This document shows, in pieces, positions 43,042 through 50,714 of a DNA stretch of 50,714 nucleotides (position 1 is its first letter; each line of letters starts with the position of its first letter). The notes under the pieces are model-generated. The model made no database searches. It saw nothing but the letters and a program-made list of their open reading frames with translations, and was not told where the DNA came from. Where the stretch lies: the NCBI GenBank assembly GCA_031259845.1, contig JAIRKZ010000054.1, positions 1 through 50,714 of the forward strand, read 5' to 3'. Position numbers and translations under genes: made by a program. The stretch comes from Tannerellaceae bacterium (GTDB lineage Bacteria; Bacteroidota; Bacteroidia; Bacteroidales; Tannerellaceae).

Positions 43042-44637
43042 TTATTTTGTTCCTAAAACGCCGAAATGTGAAGCCGGGGCGGGCGATTTATACACCTTTC
43101 CGTTAATCGTAATTCCCGATCCGGCGAAATAAGGCGTAAAATCTGCTTTTGCGCCGCTCAAAGCAGGAGAACCGGATTGCAAGTGGAAATCCCACGCTTC
43201 ATCGTAACTGTAACTCAATACGGGATTGTCGGCAAACGGGAAGTTCACAAACAGAGGGTCTTTGTCTCCGGCAGCGTTTCCACGAACATCGTGTTCGCTA
43301 TATACCACATCTGCTACGCCGGGTTTAAATCCGTCGAAAGCCAGAACGGTTCCGTTGGCGATATGTTGAGGAATAGCGCTTTGGGCGTTCCCCGAAGCAT
43401 AATAGTTATAGTCTATTTTGCTGTTCAAATCGGGACCGTCGGTGGCATCGATACCAAAGTTCGGCGCTTTGGCGGCAAACATGCTGTTTACTATCAGATT
43501 GTTGTACACGTTCACCAGGCAGCCGGATTCAGCCCATACCGAGCCGCCTTTGGGTTTATTGGGGTCGCGACGCCAGCCTGAATTGACAATCGTATTGTTG
43601 TAGGCGTTGATTTGCGCCTGAAAACGTGCTCCTCCGTCGGCTCCGGAGTTCGACAGTTTGAAGCCGTTGGTGTTGGGGCTGTACATCAGATTGCGGGTAG
43701 CATCCACCTTGCAACCGGCCTTGACATTGATGGCTTCACCTCCGGCTTCACCGACAGCGTAAAACAGGTTGCCGGCGAAAATACAGCTTCCACCCTGCAC
43801 GTAAATAGCATCTTCGCCCGTATAGCGGAATGTAGAATTGACAATCACGTATCGTCCGGCGGGATTATTGGTATTGAATGCCACCATTCCTTCACCTCCG
43901 GCAGGCTTGAACAGTCCGGCTACAACCGAAGGAGATGTGCGGGTAGTGACGGCGCCGGTGTATTCAACCAGTATGTGGTCGAAAATAATCTCGCCGCATG
44001 TACCGCTTCCGATGATGCCACCCCAAAGACGGGCAAAATAGTTTTCGGGTTTACGTTTGTCTGCCGGCACGGTGAATGTAACGGGCGCTTCTTCGGAACC
44101 GTAGCAGTAAAGATTGCCGTTGACGATAAACTCAATTTTCGTATCGTTGGCGTCTTGACCGTCCGTGCCAACAATCACTTCTACGCCTTCTTCGATGGTC
44201 AGGGTTTTACCGGCAGGCACATGGATATGTCCCGTTACGTTAATAACGGAATATTTTTCCCATACGCCTTCTACCTCTCCCGCTTTCGTCACAGGGTCGT
44301 TGAGCGTGACCGTTACGGAACAGGTAGCTTTTTCGCCGTTTTCGGCAGCAGTTACAACAATCGTAGCGCTTCCCGGTTTAAGGGCTATCACGGCGCCGTC
44401 ATTGCCTACGCTGGCGACGTCTTCATTCTGACTGCTCCACGTAACGTTTTTGTTTGCAGCATTTTCCGGGAAAAATGTTACCGTGAGTGTTTCGCTTGCT
44501 CCCGGTTTAAGCGTTAGCGCTGTTTTCGACAGCGCAATTCCCTTTATGGAAAGGTCGTCTTCCGCATCTTTTGAGCATCCGCCAAACAACAGCGTTGCGG
44601 TTGCAAGTAACATAAATGATAATCTAATCTTTTTCAT
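43042..44637 (-). CDS. Surface lipoprotein with Big2 and right-handed beta-helix domains
   Basis: 531 residues from the start MKKIRLSFMLLATATLLFGGC (Cys21 lipidated); an ATG 30 nt earlier only lengthens the leader. Domains: Big2 Ig-like (about 32-110, 'VTWSSQNEDVASVGNDGAV'), then a right-handed parallel beta-helix with repeated 'NAYNNTIVNSGW', 'VYNNLIVNSMFAA', 'STFRYTGEDAIYVQGG' turns to about 490. It has no lyase catalytic residues that I recognise, so it may be a binding protein and not an enzyme. It lies between the TonB receptor (26 nt) and the phosphatase. Confidence 0.8.
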   Translation of the reverse strand: MKKIRLSFMLLATATLLFGGCSKDAEDDLSIKGIALSKTALTLKPGASETLTVTFFPENAANKNVTWSSQNEDVASVGNDGAVIALKPGSATIVVTAAENGEKATCSVTVTLNDPVTKAGEVEGVWEKYSVINVTGHIHVPAGKTLTIEEGVEVIVGTDGQDANDTKIEFIVNGNLYCYGSEEAPVTFTVPADKRKPENYFARLWGGIIGSGTCGEIIFDHILVEYTGAVTTRTSPSVVAGLFKPAGGEGMVAFNTNNPAGRYVIVNSTFRYTGEDAIYVQGGSCIFAGNLFYAVGEAGGEAINVKAGCKVDATRNLMYSPNTNGFKLSNSGADGGARFQAQINAYNNTIVNSGWRRDPNKPKGGSVWAESGCLVNVYNNLIVNSMFAAKAPNFGIDATDGPDLNSKIDYNYYASGNAQSAIPQHIANGTVLAFDGFKPGVADVVYSEHDVRGNAAGDKDPLFVNFPFADNPVLSYSYDEAWDFHLQSGSPALSGAKADFTPYFAGSGITINGKVYKSPAPASHFGVLGTK

Positions 44638-44663
44638 TGTTATAAAGAATTTAATTATATATT

Positions 44664-47447
44664 TCAAAGTTTATATCTGATTCCTGCTTGCAGGTTCTGG
44701 CCGTAATAATCGCGTCTCACAAGGGTTCCGCCCTGATGATTTTCGTAACCTTCGATACGGCTGTTGGAGGGATTATCCTTTTTGAGATAATGTACCATCG
44801 GCGTATCTAACAGATTAGTTGCCTTCACGAATAAAGTCAGTCCTGTCTTGAATTTCTTTTCTATCGAAGCGTCCAACTGAAAATATCCGCTTTGCCATAT
44901 ATCGTTATCGAGATAGCGCGAAACGGCATACATGCGGTCTCCCGTGTATGAAAAAGCGAGTTGTCCGTCCCAGCCGTATTGTGTATCCTTATACAGCAGC
45001 GAAAGATTTGCTACGTGCCGGGCTTGTCCGTTTAAGGGACGGGTTTGATTGACGTTTTTAACCAATACCTTTTCGGAAGACGAAGGGTCGGGATTATTGT
45101 AATTGAACAGTTTGGTAGTGGTTATCGCCGAGTGTGTGAACGTATAATTTCCTTTCACGCCAAAGGAATGGAAATATTTGGTGATATCGATTTCCATGCC
45201 GTAGTTTGAAGCGTTGCCGAAATTGGCAGGCATGTAAAACGTACCCTGTCCCTGCGTAATCATCCCGTACTCAATCGGATTTTCAATCTTTTTATAGAAC
45301 AGTCCGAGCATAAACTGTTCCGAAGGACGGGGGAAATATTCATACCTCAGGTCGATATTGTGTGCTATGGTGTGTTGCAAATCAGGATTTCCCATTTCGG
45401 TATAATCTTCGTTGATAATGCGGTAGGGAACGATCTCGAAAAAACCCGGACGGTTGATTGACTTGTAATACGATGCCCTGATGTTGTTGTTCGCCAGAGG
45501 CGAATATTTCAAGTGCACATCCGGCAAATAATCGGTATAAACCTGGTTGCCGGAGTTTTTAACGCCTTCTACGGCATATTTCAGAAAATATCCCTGATCG
45601 GTATTTTCAATGCGCAAACCTGCGATAACCTGCAGATTGTTGATTACTGTTTTGGCCTGTCCGTAGCCTGCGGCGATTCGTTCCGAAGCATCGTAGTTCA
45701 ACGGATTGCCCACCGCGCCGAAAGGAGTGAAAACGGTGAAGCGGATTTCGCTGTAATCGTTCCAGTCCACGCCTTTAATCAGGTTGTTACGCATTCCCTC
45801 CTCCTTTGATTCATCATAGGGACGGAAATCGTATTGATTGAAGAAATTGGAGCGCTGCTTGTCTCGATAAAGCCCGCCGGCGGAAAAGTCCATTTTAATT
45901 TTTCCTGCCACGGCGCTGTAAACGATGTTGAGGTATACCGCCTTGTCGTTGTCGGTATTATGTTCCCAGCGCCGGTCGGCCCCTCCGAGTGTTACCACGG
46001 ATATGGGATTCGCCTGATAGTTGCGGACGGAGGTAACCGTGTGTACGGAAGCATTGTCGGGTGTTTCGCTGAAAGCCCGGGAGTACACCGCCGACCAGTC
46101 GGTTTTGAGCGTTTCCGAAAGGAAATAATGTGTTCCTTTCAGCGTGGAATTGAGAATTTGCTGATGATTCAGGCGAAAACGTGTATCGTAACTCAGGTTG
46201 TAATCGCCCTGACCGGGATTGTAGCCGATGTTGAGGTCTATTTTGCTGTTATCACGCACTTGGGCGTTGCTGAAATCCATATATGCATTATACCACTGTA
46301 TTTTATGCTGTAGCGAAAAACGCCAGTCGAATTTGGCGTGCAATCCGTAGCGGGTCTGACGTTCGGAATAAGTGCGGTCGTTTTTGTCGGTCAATACGGG
46401 CAGGTTCGAAGCATCACTTGTTGCGGTGGATGTACCGTAGAAAACGCAGTCGCTTCCCCGGTAACTGTTCTGATAGCTTCCGGCAAGCATGATTCCCAGG
46501 CGGTCGTGTATCAGGCGGTCGCCATACGAGAATCCTCCGAAGAGATTCGCCGGCGCTTTCCCTGTGTTCAACCGTATCAATTCTCCCGAAAAATCGCGCG
46601 GCTTTGCGGGATAACTTTCACCGTACACCTCATAAGGCGATTGTTTGGAAATCCCTTTCGTATCGAAAGAATAGAAATCACGCTCCAGAAACAGGGCATT
46701 GTATCCTGTCGACAGGTTGGCGGTGATCTGACGGTGGGGTGGGGCATCTTTCATTACCATATTGACGGCTCCGCCAATAGCATCGCCTTCCATGTCGGCG
46801 GTCAGGGCTTTGGTAACTTCCAGACGATCCAACAGTTCGGAAGGGAAAATGTCGAGCGGCACAAAACGGTTTTTATTGTCGGGGCTCGGAATTTTTACGC
46901 CATTTACCAACGTGTAATTATATCGTTTATCCATTCCCCGCAGAATAGCGTATTGGCCGTCTCCGCTGCTGTTGCGCTCCACCGTGACGCCCGAAACACG
47001 CTGTATCACGTTTGCCACCGTCATGTCGGGCGACATCTCAATCGCTTTTGTGCTCACAATGTTCATAACGTTCGACGACAACCGTTCGAGGCTTCGTGCG
47101 CCTGTTTCCGTATCGTTAATCGCATAACCGTACACCACCACTTCGTTAATTTCGCTATAAGCGGGTTCGAGCAGGATGGTCAATTTGTCCGAAACGCTTT
47201 GAACGGTATATTCCACCGTCTTGTACCCAAGATAACTGCAAATCAATGTGCAGCGCTCCGCATTGGCTTCGATCGAAAAACTTCCGTCTAAACCGGTTAC
47301 AACTCCCCGTCCCGGATTGTCTTTCACGAAGACAGTTGCGCCGACCAATTCTTCACCTGTTTCCGAATCCTTCACAATCCCCCTGACCGGCATTGCCATT
47401 AACATATTAGCCTCCAAAAGCAAACAAGCAAACAGAATATATTTCAT
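44664..47447 (-). CDS. TonB-dependent outer-membrane receptor (non-SusC type)
   Basis: 927 residues with a signal peptide (MKYILFACLLLEANMLMA). A carboxypeptidase-regulatory-like domain (about 22-95, 'GEELVGATVFVKDN') precedes a plug (about 115-235) with 'VIQRVSGVTVERNSSGDGQY', 'RGMDKRYNYTLVNGVKI' and 'ADMEGDAIGGAVNM', followed by the barrel, which ends AGIRYKL. The plug is of the TonB-Xanth-Caul/FepA-like kind and lacks the SusC signature, and no SusD is present. The cargo is unknown; the phosphatase and beta-helix lipoprotein downstream suggest a phosphorylated or polymeric substrate. A -7 box lies 32 nt upstream. Confidence 0.9.
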   Translation of the reverse strand: MKYILFACLLLEANMLMAMPVRGIVKDSETGEELVGATVFVKDNPGRGVVTGLDGSFSIEANAERCTLICSYLGYKTVEYTVQSVSDKLTILLEPAYSEINEVVVYGYAINDTETGARSLERLSSNVMNIVSTKAIEMSPDMTVANVIQRVSGVTVERNSSGDGQYAILRGMDKRYNYTLVNGVKIPSPDNKNRFVPLDIFPSELLDRLEVTKALTADMEGDAIGGAVNMVMKDAPPHRQITANLSTGYNALFLERDFYSFDTKGISKQSPYEVYGESYPAKPRDFSGELIRLNTGKAPANLFGGFSYGDRLIHDRLGIMLAGSYQNSYRGSDCVFYGTSTATSDASNLPVLTDKNDRTYSERQTRYGLHAKFDWRFSLQHKIQWYNAYMDFSNAQVRDNSKIDLNIGYNPGQGDYNLSYDTRFRLNHQQILNSTLKGTHYFLSETLKTDWSAVYSRAFSETPDNASVHTVTSVRNYQANPISVVTLGGADRRWEHNTDNDKAVYLNIVYSAVAGKIKMDFSAGGLYRDKQRSNFFNQYDFRPYDESKEEGMRNNLIKGVDWNDYSEIRFTVFTPFGAVGNPLNYDASERIAAGYGQAKTVINNLQVIAGLRIENTDQGYFLKYAVEGVKNSGNQVYTDYLPDVHLKYSPLANNNIRASYYKSINRPGFFEIVPYRIINEDYTEMGNPDLQHTIAHNIDLRYEYFPRPSEQFMLGLFYKKIENPIEYGMITQGQGTFYMPANFGNASNYGMEIDITKYFHSFGVKGNYTFTHSAITTTKLFNYNNPDPSSSEKVLVKNVNQTRPLNGQARHVANLSLLYKDTQYGWDGQLAFSYTGDRMYAVSRYLDNDIWQSGYFQLDASIEKKFKTGLTLFVKATNLLDTPMVHYLKKDNPSNSRIEGYENHQGGTLVRRDYYGQNLQAGIRYKL

Positions 47448-47479
47448 ACTTATACCTTAATTTTCTATCACTTCGACGC

Positions 47480-47487
47480 CAAAGGTA
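47480..47487 (-). promoter_or_regulatory. -7 box TACCTTTG for the TonB receptor operon
   Basis: The minus strand reads TACCTTTG (TAnnTTTG), 33 nt before the receptor start codon. No TTTG is seen 19-21 nt further upstream, so the promoter may depend on an activator. Confidence 0.45.
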
Positions 47488-47650
47488 TGGTAACGATTTT
47501 AAGAAAACGTTTCGGATTTGTTACGAAATTGGGAATAATGCGTTCGGAACATGGGCCGTAGCCTGAGGATACGGCATTACCGGCATAATGCGCAAAATAT
47601 CGTGAAACCGGCGCCTTAAAAACATGAATATATTTTCTCATTTTCCATAT

Positions 47651-47682
47651 TTTGCTTATTCGGTGAAAATCAGATATCTTTG
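47651..47682 (+). promoter_or_regulatory. Canonical Bacteroides promoter for the HTCS remnant
   Basis: TTTG (47651-47654) and TATCTTTG (47675-47682) are exactly 20 nt apart, the full -33/-7 consensus, ending 31 nt before the start codon at 47714. This is the best promoter match in the window, although the gene behind it is broken. Confidence 0.7.
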
Positions 47683-47713
47683 GTCCTGTTATTTTGTTGA
47701 TATGTGAAGATGT

Positions 47714-48150
47714 ATGCTTTTAAAACGAATCAAATATACTTTGGCAATCCTGATTGCCTGCACTTTCTGCCTGTATGCGGGCGACATAGCTGTTCGCCGG
47801 ATACCGGTTGCCGAACAGTTGCCCTCCAATACCGTTTACCGGATGTTTCAGGACAAGGAGGGATATATCTGGCTAGGTACGCAGAACGGATTTTGCCGTT
47901 ACGACGGTTATGAGATGAAAAGTTTCCGCTCGGAAGTTACCGGTCCGACTTTTCCGTCCAATTTTATTACGGGCGGTTTTGCCGAAGATACATTGAACCA
48001 CACCCTCTGGATAGGAACCGAAAAGGGCGTACTGATATTGGACATACATACTTGTACGGCTATTCTGCCGGATACGGTTTTATTGGGTGGGGCGCCTGTT
48101 CGGCAGATACTGTATGATGCCGGTGACGTATGGGTCTGTTCCGACTTAGG
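47714..48150 (+). pseudogene. Hybrid two-component sensor (HTCS), N-terminal remnant
   Basis: The first 145 or so residues read as a signal peptide (MLLKRIKYTLAILIACTFCL) and the opening two-component-regulator propeller repeats ('LPSNTVYRMFQDKEGYIWLG', 'TQNGFCRYDGYEM', 'LWIGTEKGVLILD', 'DVWVCSDLGL'). Full HTCS proteins are usually over 1300 residues with kinase, receiver and AraC domains; all of that is missing. At about 48150 the sequence switches, in a different frame, to an alpha-L-rhamnosidase C-terminus. The chimeric frame continues to a stop at 48271. The protein cannot signal; whether the truncated peptide is made is unknown. Confidence 0.85.
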
Positions 48151-48677
48151 GCTATCGCCTGCTGCAACAAACCGCCTATCCGTCATGGCTTTACCCGGTA
48201 ACGCAAGGCGCAACCACCATTTGGGAGCGGTTAAATTCCTATACACATTCCGGCGGTTTCGGAGGAAATAACCGGATGAATTCTTTCAACCACTATTCAT
48301 TCGGCGCAGTCGGAGCGTGGATGTGCGGCTATTCCTTAGGCATTGAACGTGATGAAAATCATCCGGGATTTAAACGTTTCATCCTGCAACCCGAACCTGA
48401 CCCGACAGGAGAAATGACCGGCGCGGAAGGATATTACGATTCCATGTACGGACGGATAGAAAGCGCATGGAATATCTCCGGAGACAGTTGTTTTTATCGT
48501 TTTGTCGTTCCTGCAAATACTTCCGCCGTTTTGTACCTGAAAGCAAATTCAATCCATAACATTGCGGAAAACGGGAAAGCGCTAAGTTTATCCAAAGGAG
48601 TAAAATATGCAGGTTTCAACAACGGCAAACACATCTTCGAACTGCAATCGGGAATCTATAATATCAAAGGTGCATGA
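48151..48677 (+). pseudogene. Alpha-L-rhamnosidase (GH78-type) C-terminal remnant
   Basis: From 48151 the frame YRLLQQTAYPSWLYPVTQGA, then TTIWERLNS, then GFGGNNRMNSFNHYSFGAVG continues to a stop at 48677. This is the end of the (alpha/alpha)6 barrel and the C-terminal beta-sandwich ('GFKRFILQPEPDP') of GH78 rhamnosidases. About 175 residues of a protein normally near 900-1100 remain, with no start codon or promoter of its own. It is fused out of frame to an HTCS N-terminus, so a deletion probably joined the two ends of a rhamnogalacturonan-type locus. Confidence 0.85.
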
Positions 48678-48787
48678 ATGGAACGCCGTAAAATATTTTC
48701 CCCTCTCATTTGTCTTTAATAAAGAAGAGAGTAATCTCGTAATGTTAAATTAAAGAAATGCATATATGCTGATAATTTAGATGAATC

Positions 48788-48943
48788 ATGAAATATATAA
48801 CCGTCATATTAGTTCTGGCAGTTCTGCTATCCCTGATAACAGGTGCGGTTATCTATCTGTCAAGCAGATTTTCGCCGATTAATAAAAAACCACAAACAAT
48901 AAGCGAATATGAAAATAAAGAAACTCAATCCACGATATATTAA
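48788..48943 (+). CDS. Small membrane protein, 51 residues
   Basis: MKYITVILVLAVLLSLITGA begins one hydrophobic helix, followed by a short polar tail rich in Lys, Glu and Ser ending at TAA 48941-48943. The last 35 nt overlap the start of the following membrane-protein pseudogene in another frame, an arrangement seen in co-transcribed small membrane genes. I do not recognise a family. It may equally be a remnant. Confidence 0.35.
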   Translation: MKYITVILVLAVLLSLITGAVIYLSSRFSPINKKPQTISEYENKETQSTIY

Positions 48944-49415
48944 AATTTTGAAGATGTTCCATATCTTTTTGGCATTCTGTTAGATAATTGGTGGTTTAAT
49001 GCTCTGTTTATTGCTTTTTATAACCCGTCCCGAATCGGGTGACGAACTTTATATGCGTTCGAGGATATTGCAAATAGTGGACGACTATTTTATCATTCCC
49101 GGCGCTTTCGGGGCCTTTATGACAGGATTGATATACAGTATATGGACTAATTGGGGATTTTTCAGGCATCCATGGATTATTGTAAAATGGGTCATGATAA
49201 TCCTGCAAACGATATTCGGAATAATGCTGGGATCGTTCATAAACGATAATGTTGTCATTGCCGACCAACTCAGGGATGCTGCCCTGACCGATCCCCTGTT
49301 TTCCTCGAAAACATGCGGACAAGTATGCTGTGGGGAAGTATTTAGACAGTATTCCTGTTAGGTAGTAATCGTCATTTCAGTACAAAAGCCGTGGAAAAAG
49401 AAGAAAGCAAAATGA
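48909..49415 (+). pseudogene. Small integral membrane protein (DUF2269-like), broken
   Basis: Reads MKIKKLNPRYIKILKMFHIF, then LAFC, a TAG stop (48981-48983) where the family has Trp, then IIGGLMLCLLLFITRPESGD and three further helices ('GAFGAFMTGLIYSIW', 'WIIVKWVMIILQTIFGIMLG'). Near 49300 the frame shifts to 'ENMRTSMLWGSI', a second TAG follows where a Gln codon is expected, and another frameshift leads to 'VVIVISVQKPWKKKKAK' and TGA at 49413. Two nonsense mutations and two frameshifts leave no doubt that it is inactive. The family assignment is tentative. Confidence 0.7.
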
Positions 49416-49448
49416 ATTCGGCTCTCCTGTTTTCCGCAATGCAACACC

Positions 49449-49844
49449 CTAAAAAAAATTATTGATAATTTGGATGATTTCGGTTTGTTGCTCATCCATT
49501 TTTAGTAACTGATGTTTTGTGTGTTTTGATTCGGGAAGTTGATAAGTCAGTTGATAGATGTTGTGAGTTATTTCGGCGGCTGTCTTTAGGGATAATGTTG
49601 ATTTTGATCTGTATAATGCTGTTTTAAGTTCTTTATAAACGCAATATGCGGTAAATGCAATGCAAATATGCGCCTCAATTCTTTTGATAACGATAATTCT
49701 GCCGAAAACAAGTTCAGGGCCAGGTGAATGACTTGATATATTTATTTCCTTCGTATTTCTTGACAAACCAATCAAATTGGATTTTGGGAAAATGCGCGCA
49801 TAATTGCGTGAAGACATATTGACCAGAGTGCAGAGTCGAACCAT
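49449..49844 (-). pseudogene. Transposase C-terminal remnant (IS1634/IS4-like)
   Basis: The last 85 residues, 'RIEAHICIAFTAYCVYKELK' followed by 'TALYRSKSTLSLKTAAEITH' and 'NIYQLTYQLPESKHTKHQLL', match the end of DDE transposases of the IS1634 kind, in which R-I-x-A-H-x-x-I-x-F follows the last catalytic region. The first 45 residues do not resemble a transposase and the catalytic DDE residues are absent. No inverted terminal repeats were found, so this is a tail left from an old insertion. Confidence 0.65.
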
Positions 49845-50040
49845 AACTATATGTATCTGAATATATGATTGTTATATGTATTGTTGACGAATTTTAGCGA
49901 ACACTGATGTACGGCTTTATAGCTTTTTAGTATTGAAAGCCTGTTAATATCACTTGGTTCTCCCCAAGACTCAATGCACATTCATTGAAGTTCATTATTT
50001 TTTCATCGTTCATTTTTTTGTATTTTTAAAATAAACTTCT

Positions 50041-50148
50041 AAGCAGAAAGCAGAAATAAGCAGAGTATAGCGAATTGGCTGAATCAGTGCTTATTACGCT
50101 CTGTTTTGCTTTGTATTGCAACAAGCGAAAAAACAGAATTAAGCAGAA
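50041..50148. repeat. AAGCAGA direct repeats upstream of the integrase (possible att region)
   Basis: AAGCAGA(A/G) occurs at 50041, 50048, 50058 and 50141, and AATAAGC (50055-50061) is mirrored by GCTTATT (50089-50095). Clusters of short direct and inverted repeats next to an integrase gene often mark recombinase arm- or core-binding sites. The gene-free stretch 49845-50296 holds nothing else recognised apart from the inverted repeat at the integrase start. No tRNA gene or long duplicated att core was seen. Confidence 0.35.
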
Positions 50149-50250
50149 CACAGCAGGAGTTCCGTTACCATCTCGTTACTTGGGAATAAACGCATGTTTC
50201 TTACTAATCGGTTTTTATTCAGCGATTTGCGTAGTTTTGCATACCATCAG

Positions 50251-50298
50251 ATAACTCAATGATAACTAATTTTGTAACCAGAAAAAACATTGAGTTAT
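50251..50298 (+). promoter_or_regulatory. Inverted repeat covering the integrase promoter and start codon
   Basis: ATAACTCAATG (50251-50261) and CATTGAGTTAT (50288-50298) are a perfect 11-bp inverted repeat 26 nt apart. The right arm includes the first two bases of the ATG at 50297. The -7-like box TAATTTTG (50267-50274) lies between the arms. A protein bound to both arms would cover the promoter; alternatively, a hairpin in a longer transcript would hide the start codon. Confidence 0.6.
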
Positions 50299-50714
50299 GA
50301 GGTCAACATTCAAAGTATTATTTTACGTAAAGAAAGGCAGCGAGAAACCAAACGGAAACCTGCCTTTGATGTGCCGTATTACAGTGGACGGCGAGGTTAA
50401 ACAGTTCAGCTGCAAAATGGACGTTCCGCTCAACCTCTGGGATGTAAAGAATAACCGTGCATCAGGGAAGAGCGCAGAAGCGCAGAAAATCAACCATGCT
50501 ATCGACAGAATCCGTGTGGATGTAAATCGCCGTTATCAGGAACTGATGCAGACGGACGGCTACGTTACCGCCACCAAGTTGAAAAATGCCTATCTCGGAA
50601 TCGGAATAAAGCAGGAAACACTCCTGAAGCTGTTCGAACAGCATAATGCCGAGTTTGAGAAGAGAGTGGGCTATAGCCGTGCACAGGGTACTTTCGCCCG
50701 CTATCGTACCGTCT
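50297..50714 (+). CDS. Tyrosine recombinase / integrase, N-terminal part
   Basis: 139 residues to the window edge. MRSTFKVLFYVKKGSEKPNG opens the Arm-DNA-bind_5-type domain found in Bacteroidetes integrases, with 'PLMCRITVDGEVKQFSCKMD' and 'LNLWDVKNNRASGKS' completing it. The following helical part ('LKLFEQHNAEFEKRVGYSRA', then 'QGTFARYRTV') is the start of the SAM-like core-binding domain. The catalytic R-H-R-Y domain lies beyond the window. Such integrases move conjugative and mobilisable transposons and genomic islands, so the window probably ends at the edge of one that continues to the right. Confidence 0.88.
   Translation, partial: MRSTFKVLFYVKKGSEKPNGNLPLMCRITVDGEVKQFSCKMDVPLNLWDVKNNRASGKSAEAQKINHAIDRIRVDVNRRYQELMQTDGYVTATKLKNAYLGIGIKQETLLKLFEQHNAEFEKRVGYSRAQGTFARYRTV

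Noticed and set aside
49845-50296. tRNA gene as integration target
   Set aside because: No cloverleaf or T-loop sequence was found by eye in this stretch.

Overview
The window is a piece of a Bacteroidales chromosome, genus not determinable by eye. The evidence is a SusC/SusD pair, FecR and hybrid two-component (HTCS) remnants, a NUDIX-type arabinose regulator, many lipoproteins with SPII signals, and Bacteroides-type -7 boxes (TAnnTTTG). Most genes lie on the minus strand. From about 1.4 to 40.6 kb the DNA looks moderately GC-rich. From about 40.7 kb to the end it is visibly more AT-rich and contains several broken genes, ending in the start of an integrase, so the right end looks like accessory DNA.

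Layout. 1-1300: the start of a DUF6261-type gene, a 41-bp tandem array, and a scar in which a FecR fragment and a SusD C-terminus remain from a lost FecR-SusC-SusD locus. 1387-6118: an intact SusC/SusD pair, with a dipeptidyl peptidase III lipoprotein converging on it. 8459-20841: a ten-gene transporter operon, read right to left: membrane-fusion adaptor, permease pair 1, LolD/MacB-type ATPase, then permease pairs 2, 3 and 4. Each pair is one type A and one type B MacB/FtsX-like permease. Eight permeases served by one ATPase and one adaptor is the most unusual feature here. 20842-21316: a GC-rich 43-bp minisatellite. 21317-22201: a PepSY-like lipoprotein.

22312-37079 (minus strand): a galactose and L-arabinose utilisation cluster, in transcription order galM, FHS sugar permease, galK, NUDIX regulator AraR, araD, araA, araB, tkt, SSS symporter, secreted GH2 beta-galactosidase. 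Galactose is phosphorylated by GalK. Arabinose passes through AraA, AraB and AraD to xylulose-5-phosphate, which transketolase feeds into the pentose phosphate pathway. The same palindrome, ATGTT-N4-AACAT, occurs upstream of both galM and araD and is a candidate shared operator. galT and galE are not in the window.

37170-40616: a housekeeping operon phoH-purC-menG-aroE. 40918-42048: an AAA-type ATPase. 42079-47447: a three-gene operon for a TonB-dependent receptor, a Big2/beta-helix lipoprotein and a metallophosphoesterase lipoprotein. 47651-49844: decay zone, with an HTCS N-terminus behind a canonical promoter joined to the C-terminus of an alpha-L-rhamnosidase, a membrane-protein pseudogene with several stops and frameshifts, and a transposase tail. 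50297-end: N-terminus of a tyrosine recombinase whose start codon overlaps an inverted repeat, probably the edge of an integrated element.
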